Assembly (NCBI GenBank): GCA_003449515.1
Contig: DMHI01000073.1
Location: 1-10,059 of the forward strand
Direction: 5' to 3'
Length of the DNA stretch: 10,059 bases
Source of the DNA: Lysobacteraceae bacterium
GTDB lineage: Bacteria; Pseudomonadota; Gammaproteobacteria; Xanthomonadales; Xanthomonadaceae
A model generated the notes under the pieces. The model was not told the DNA's origin. It was given only the letters and a program-made list of their open reading frames with translations, and did no database searches. This document shows, piece after piece, positions 6,901 through 10,059 of this stretch. Within the stretch, counting starts at the first letter, position 1; every line of letters starts with the position of its first letter. A program made the translations under genes and the position numbers.

Positions 6901-7602
6901 CTACTCCAGCCGTACGAACTGGCCGAGCCGGTAGCCGTGGTGGCGCACCGTCACGATGAGCCCCGTTGTGGAGAGCTCGTCGGTCAGCTTTTGTCTCAGG
7001 CGGCTGACGGTGACCGCGAGATTCTCCCGGGTGATGGCCGTGCCGCTGGACTCGTGGAGCGCCTGCATCAGCCGCTCCATCTCCACCCCTGCTTCACCGG
7101 CGAGCGCCAGCTGCTCGATGACGACGGTCTCGGCGGCACTGAGCACCGCCTGGCGGCGCTGCGGCGTGGTCAGCACCCGCGCGCTGCGGTTGAGGATGTA
7201 GCTGCCCGCCGGGGCGGTGTCCTCCCGTCGCGCCACGAAGTTGCGGACCACCGCGTCGAGCTCGGCCACGTTGGTGGGCTTGGTCAGGTAGACATCCGCG
7301 CCGGCGTCATACCCGGCGGTGCGGTCAACGGCTCGCACCCGGGCCGTGAGCATGACGATCTTGACCGCGGGGTGGCTTTGCCGGAGGCGGCGGGCAATGG
7401 CCAGCCCGTCCTCGTATGGCAGGTTCACATCCAGCACCACGAGGTTGATCGCCTGGGATGCCAGCAGCGCGTTCAGGCCATCCCCGGTATCGGCGGCGAA
7501 AACCTCGCGGCCGGGGCGTTCGAGATAGCTCACGAGCAGCTCGCGCAGGGTGTCGTTGTCCTCGACGACGACGATCCGGAACGGCGGTGTGAGCACGGTC
7601 AT
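6901..7602 (-). CDS. OmpR-family response regulator, 233 aa
   Basis: A receiver domain (about 8-122) carries the acidic pair Glu14/Asp15, phospho-acceptor Asp58 in VVLDVNLP, Thr86 and Lys108 (TKP), all required positions being present. A short linker leads to a winged helix-turn-helix DNA-binding domain (about 134-230) with the recognition region ENLAVTVSRLRQKL and the wing VRHHGYRLG. It should bind tandem or inverted sites as a dimer after phosphorylation by the adjacent kinase. Its ATG overlaps the kinase stop by 4 bp, so the two genes are co-transcribed and translationally coupled. Its likely targets are its own promoter and the divergent gene at 9788, where several repeats occur, and perhaps the secretion genes; this is inferred from position only. 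Confidence 0.93.
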   Translation of the reverse strand: MTVLTPPFRIVVVEDNDTLRELLVSYLERPGREVFAADTGDGLNALLASQAINLVVLDVNLPYEDGLAIARRLRQSHPAVKIVMLTARVRAVDRTAGYDAGADVYLTKPTNVAELDAVVRNFVARREDTAPAGSYILNRSARVLTTPQRRQAVLSAAETVVIEQLALAGEAGVEMERLMQALHESSGTAITRENLAVTVSRLRQKLTDELSTTGLIVTVRHHGYRLGQFVRLE

Positions 7603-9470
7603 GCCGGTATTTCCAGGCGGAAGACGATGTGGTCGGGGTCATCGTCGTGCGTGACGCGCCCGCCCACCTGCGTGGCGACCTTCCGCACCCAGTAGAGCCC
7701 AAGACCCGTGCCGCTGCGATGCTGGGCCGCGGTGGCCCGGTAGTACTTCTGGAACACGAGCTTCGGGTCTGGCCGGCCGGCCCGGCCCGGTTCGTTGCGA
7801 ACGTCCGCGAGGACGCAGCGTTCATCCCGACGCACGGTCAAGGTGATGGTCGAGCCCGGCGGCGAGTATTTCAGCGCGTTGTCCACGAGGTTGCCGAGCA
7901 TCATCAGGAACAGCGGCGAGTCGATGCAGACGGGGAGGGCGTCGGGCAGCCGTGCGTCCACCCGCGCAGGCTCCGGCAGCCGCGCGAGCCATTGGCGCAG
8001 CTCCGCAACGAGCTCCACGTGCTCGCGCTGCTCCTCGCCAGCCGCGCCTCGTTCGAGACGGTCGACATCCATCCACCGGTTCAGAACGTGATCGATGCCT
8101 TCCACCGCCTCGCTGATCGCCGCCAGCCGCCGGTCGTCGTGAGTTCCGCTCCGGGCGCTGGCGCCGAGCAGCTCCGAGGCGACACGGATCGAGGCCAGCG
8201 GATTTTTGGTTTCGTGGACGATCATGCTCAGCAGGCCCTCGGTCTCCTCATGCTGGGCGCGCTCGCGGCGGTAGGCCTCCTGCGCGTCCCGCGCCTCCTG
8301 CCGCAGCCTTTGTTGTTCGCGCACGACCAGCATGGTTCGTCGAGCGAGCACGAGCGTCACCATCACCATCGTCACCAGGTTCGTCGGCAGCGTCGGGTAG
8401 AGGCTGACAAAGCTCGTCGGGCCGGGCTGCACCAGGGGCAGGAACCACAGCAGCAGGTAGAGAATCAGCGCGCCGGTGAACACCCTGTACGTCCATGCGA
8501 GCAGGCGGTCAGGCGTGCGAATGGTGACGAGCGGCAGCGCGCCCCAGAGCGTCATGAACAAGCCGAGCTGGTTGACCTCGATCAGAACCTTGCCCAGTTC
8601 GCCCTGGGCGATCTGCCACAAGAACAGCAGGTAGAGCGGCACGACCAGCAGATAACCGGCTGATGTCCAGCGTGGGGCGTCGAGCGCGCGCACGAGCAGC
8701 GCAAACATCACGCAGGCGGCTGTGGCATGCGTGGCGGCCGTGAGTGTGAAGAACCACGGCAGTGTCTCGGCCGCTTCGGGCAGCAGGTACTTCGCGGTCA
8801 AACCCACCGTCGTCGCGCTGTGGACGATGGTCGAGATGTCGAAGGTGGCGGCTGCCGCCCACAGGATGTCCCGCGTGCTGACCCACATGACGATCGAGAG
8901 CAGCGCCAGCACCAGCGCGAGCCCGACGTAGGCCCCGGTGACGAGGTGCAGCTGGGTGTCGAGCGAGCGGGCGACCTCGGTCGTCACCACCTCGGCGTGA
9001 ATCGTCGCGGTGTGGGTTTCTACCCGCACATAGATCACCGTCGGCCGCTCGTGGCTCACGTCGAGGTCGAGCGAGTGGGTGAGATCAGTCCGCGTGCGGG
9101 CCGAGAAAGGGTGACGGCTGCCCAGCAGGTGCCGACGCCACCCGCCAGTGGCGTCTTGGGTAAACACCTGCACGTCGCGCAAGGCGGTGGGCTGCAACAG
9201 CAGCACCAGCGGCGTATCGGCCGCCGGCTGCGGTGGCACGGTGAGCTTGAGCCACCAGGGGTGGCGCTGGCTGCCCTGTGAGTATGGCGAGCGATAGGGC
9301 GTGAAGCGCTGCCCCTGCACGTCAGCCAGAGTCCACGACCCCGACGGGTCAGCCAACAGCCCGCGCTCGCTGATCTGGTCGCGCGTCGGCGCGGCCTCGG
9401 CGAAGGCCGTCAGGCCCATCCACAAGGTCAGCGGCAACAGCAAGGCGCGTAACAGGAAGGTTCGCAACAT
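7599..9470 (-). CDS. 7TM-DISM type sensor histidine kinase, 623 aa
   Basis: A signal peptide (about 1-26) is followed by a periplasmic beta-rich 7TMR-DISM extracellular domain (about 33-165). Seven hydrophobic helices follow (about 173-197, 200-222, 237-262, 268-288, 296-318, 325-348, 355-378), then a short coiled coil (383-412), a HisKA domain with phospho-acceptor His419 in IVHETKNPLAS, and an HATPase domain. The N-box is GNLVDNALKYS (Asn527, Asn531) and the G2 box is GTGLGL (587-592). The G1 box is atypical: NEPGRAG replaces DxGxG. This family senses carbohydrates or other small ligands in the periplasm, but the ligand here is unknown. The start ATG at 9470 has no Shine-Dalgarno; a TACACT hexamer 6 nt upstream suggests a leaderless transcript. 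The gene is coupled to the response regulator. Confidence 0.93.
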   Translation of the reverse strand: MLRTFLLRALLLPLTLWMGLTAFAEAAPTRDQISERGLLADPSGSWTLADVQGQRFTPYRSPYSQGSQRHPWWLKLTVPPQPAADTPLVLLLQPTALRDVQVFTQDATGGWRRHLLGSRHPFSARTRTDLTHSLDLDVSHERPTVIYVRVETHTATIHAEVVTTEVARSLDTQLHLVTGAYVGLALVLALLSIVMWVSTRDILWAAAATFDISTIVHSATTVGLTAKYLLPEAAETLPWFFTLTAATHATAACVMFALLVRALDAPRWTSAGYLLVVPLYLLFLWQIAQGELGKVLIEVNQLGLFMTLWGALPLVTIRTPDRLLAWTYRVFTGALILYLLLWFLPLVQPGPTSFVSLYPTLPTNLVTMVMVTLVLARRTMLVVREQQRLRQEARDAQEAYRRERAQHEETEGLLSMIVHETKNPLASIRVASELLGASARSGTHDDRRLAAISEAVEGIDHVLNRWMDVDRLERGAAGEEQREHVELVAELRQWLARLPEPARVDARLPDALPVCIDSPLFLMMLGNLVDNALKYSPPGSTITLTVRRDERCVLADVRNEPGRAGRPDPKLVFQKYYRATAAQHRSGTGLGLYWVRKVATQVGGRVTHDDDPDHIVFRLEIPA

Positions 9471-9476
9471 GGTTCG

Positions 9477-9482
9477 AGTGTA
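9477..9482 (-). promoter_or_regulatory. Candidate -10 element of the sensor kinase, leaderless
   Basis: The minus strand reads TACACT, ending 6 nt before the kinase ATG, so transcription would begin at or next to the start codon. No Shine-Dalgarno precedes the ATG, which fits leaderless translation. No good -35 hexamer is found at 17-19 nt spacing, suggesting activator dependence. Confidence 0.35.
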
Positions 9483-9500
9483 GGGCGTTGCCCTGCGCGC

Positions 9501-9522
9501 ACCTTTCAGAAAACGGAAAGGT
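9501..9522. promoter_or_regulatory. Inverted repeat upstream of the sensor kinase (candidate operator)
   Basis: ACCTTTC (9501-9507) and GAAAGGT (9516-9522) are perfect 7-bp inverted arms around 8 nt. The centre is about 41.5 bp upstream of the proposed start point at 9470, the classical position for a class II activator site, in place of a -35 box. The bound regulator could be the response regulator itself or another factor. Confidence 0.4.
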
Positions 9523-9634
9523 TCGGCGGTCTGGCCCGTGTGTTTTGCCCGGCCTGCGCCAGCCTGGGCCTGCCCGCAAAGCCGCGTCCTGACAAGGCTT
9601 TACGACGGACTGCGGCCCATGCTCGTAGAAATTG

Positions 9635-9656
9635 CGATCGGCACGCTCGTGGATCG
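9635..9656. repeat. Imperfect palindrome
   Basis: CGATC-GG-CACG-CT-CGTG-GATCG is symmetric apart from a 2-nt asymmetry on the left side. The central loop is too small for a good RNA hairpin, so if meaningful it is a protein-binding site. Confidence 0.25.
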
Positions 9657-9689
9657 TCGACTACACACGCAGGCCAGACCGGAACGGTT

Positions 9690-9743
9690 TGTTTGCGAAT
9701 CGCCTCTGCGCGTTGACCTGCGCGGCGGCTTTCGACGCAAACA
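9690..9743. repeat. Inverted repeat enclosing a tandem direct repeat
   Basis: TGTTTGCG (9690-9697) and CGCAAACA (9736-9743) are perfect 8-bp inverted arms. Between them CTGCGCG occurs twice (9706-9712 and 9718-9724) with a 12-bp period, close to the spacing of tandem half-sites for OmpR-type regulators. The block ends 44 bp before the start codon at 9788. A TTGACC at 9713-9718 resembles a -35 box, but no acceptable -10 follows at 16-18 nt. Confidence 0.35.
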
Positions 9744-9777
9744 GCCTTCTGGTGAATGGAACCGTTTTCGTCCTCGC

Positions 9778-9782
9778 AGGAG
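9778..9782 (+). promoter_or_regulatory. Ribosome binding site of the gene at 9788
   Basis: AGGAG lies 5 nt before the ATG at 9788. It is the main support for this start. Confidence 0.7.
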
Positions 9783-9787
9783 CTTGC

Positions 9788-10059
9788 ATGAACCCCCACG
9801 TCACCCTCTCCGCCGTCGCTGCCGCATCGGTTTCGCGTCTCGCTGAGCTCAAGGCCAAGGGCAGCCTCACCCTGCGTCCTGACGAAAGTCTTCATCTTCC
9901 TGCTGGCTACCGATTGCTCCGGCCCAGCAAGCCCGGCGAACAGCCCCTCATCCTCACCGACGAAGACGGCCGTCGCTACAGCGTCTTTGCCGCCAGCCCC
10001 GAACAGCTCCTGCTCGCTGCTGCCGAGCCCACCCCCGGCCTGCTCGCCGACCAGACCCC
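9788..10059 (+). CDS. 5' part of an unidentified gene, possibly the secreted cargo or adhesin (runs off the end)
   Basis: Ninety complete codons are visible before the window ends, with no stop. I do not recognise the family with confidence. The N-terminus (MNPHVTLSAVAAASVSRLAE) is Ala/Ser-rich without the basic-then-hydrophobic pattern of a Sec signal. It is followed by short beta-like segments (LTLRPDESLHLPAGYRLL, then PLILTDEDGRRYSVF at 53-67) and a Pro/Ala-rich stretch from about 76. Such an N-terminus, a small beta module and then a low-complexity linker, resembles the beginning of large type I-secreted adhesins, which carry their export signal at the C-terminus. The position beside a HlyD/TolC cassette and a two-component system agrees with that. 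It could equally be a cytoplasmic protein. The start is supported by AGGAG 5 nt upstream. Confidence 0.6.
   Translation, partial: MNPHVTLSAVAAASVSRLAELKAKGSLTLRPDESLHLPAGYRLLRPSKPGEQPLILTDEDGRRYSVFAASPEQLLLAAAEPTPGLLADQT

Larger units (their letters stand above)
9471..9787. other. 317-bp divergent intergenic region rich in small repeats
   Basis: No credible gene lies here; the open frames present are Arg-rich, lack ribosome sites and overlap the gene starting at 9788. The region holds the start regions of the kinase (-) and the 9788 gene (+). It also carries several inverted repeats (9501-9522, 9578-9601, 9690-9743, and an imperfect one at 9635-9656), a tandem CTGCGCG pair, and three copies of a GGAA(A/C)(G/C)GTT motif at 9515, 9681 and 9758. 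It is probably the control region of the locus. Confidence 0.6.

Noticed and set aside
6937..8663. Long plus-strand open frames over the regulator and kinase
   Set aside because: Both genes on the other strand have complete, motif-rich domains; the plus-strand products are His/Gln/Arg-rich and featureless.
9532..9548. Possible sigma-54 type promoter (TGGC...TTTTGC)
   Set aside because: The GG to GC spacing is about 14 rather than 12 nt, so it does not fit the -24/-12 geometry.
9578..9601. AAAGCC/GGCTTT inverted repeat
   Set aside because: Six-bp arms around 12 nt are expected by chance at this length, and no promoter or start is positioned to use it.
9538..9846. 102-codon plus-strand frame in the intergenic region
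   Set aside because: Arg/Pro-rich, no ribosome site, and overlaps the better supported start at 9788.
9506..9895. 129-codon minus-strand frame across the intergenic region
   Set aside because: No domain or ribosome site, and it overlaps the gene at 9788 antisense.
1..10059. CRISPR arrays, tRNA or rRNA genes, insertion sequences
   Set aside because: No regularly spaced repeats, no transposase, no terminal inverted repeats with target duplications, and no structural RNA signatures were seen.

Overview
The window is GC-rich throughout and reads as two unrelated stretches of proteobacterial DNA joined inside one open reading frame near position 3465-3490. The left stretch (1 to about 3480) resembles Sphingomonadaceae (Alphaproteobacteria). 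The right stretch (about 3480 to the end) looks more like Beta- or Gammaproteobacteria; Burkholderiales-like is my best guess. Both assignments are inferences from protein style and codon feel, not from a database search.

Left stretch: a cytochrome P450 (26-1399, +) faces a NemA-type old yellow enzyme (1446-2534, -, TTG start) across a short gap holding a small GC hairpin. The old yellow enzyme diverges from a DMT/EamA-family transporter that starts at 2589 (+). The 54-bp divergent spacer carries a perfect 8-bp inverted repeat with arms about three helical turns apart, a candidate shared operator.

Junction: the transporter is intact through nine membrane helices. In the tenth, at the peptide GGWLV, it runs in frame into the last transmembrane helix and nucleotide-binding domain of an ABC exporter. 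The segment fits both families, so the break sits in a stretch of likely microhomology. An assembly chimera is the simplest explanation.

Right stretch: the ABC fragment (to 4388), a HlyD-type periplasmic adaptor (4391-5413) and a TolC-type outer membrane protein (5410-6897) form a tightly packed type I secretion-like cassette. The ABC nucleotide-binding domain keeps its scaffold but has lost the Walker A lysine, Q-loop glutamine, LSGGQ motif, Walker B Asp/Glu and H-loop histidine, so it is probably an ATPase-dead partner subunit. A two-component system follows tail-to-tail on the minus strand: a sensor kinase of the 7TM-DISM type (9470-7599) and an OmpR-type response regulator (7602-6901), overlapping by 4 bp. 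From the 317-bp region upstream of the kinase a new gene starts at 9788 (+) and leaves the window after 90 codons. It has a good ribosome binding site and no classical signal peptide, and could encode the cassette's secreted cargo, for example a large adhesin.

The region of most interest is 3480-10059: a secretion cassette with a dead ABC half-transporter, a dedicated 7TM sensor system whose promoter may be leaderless and operator-controlled, and a divergent candidate cargo gene.
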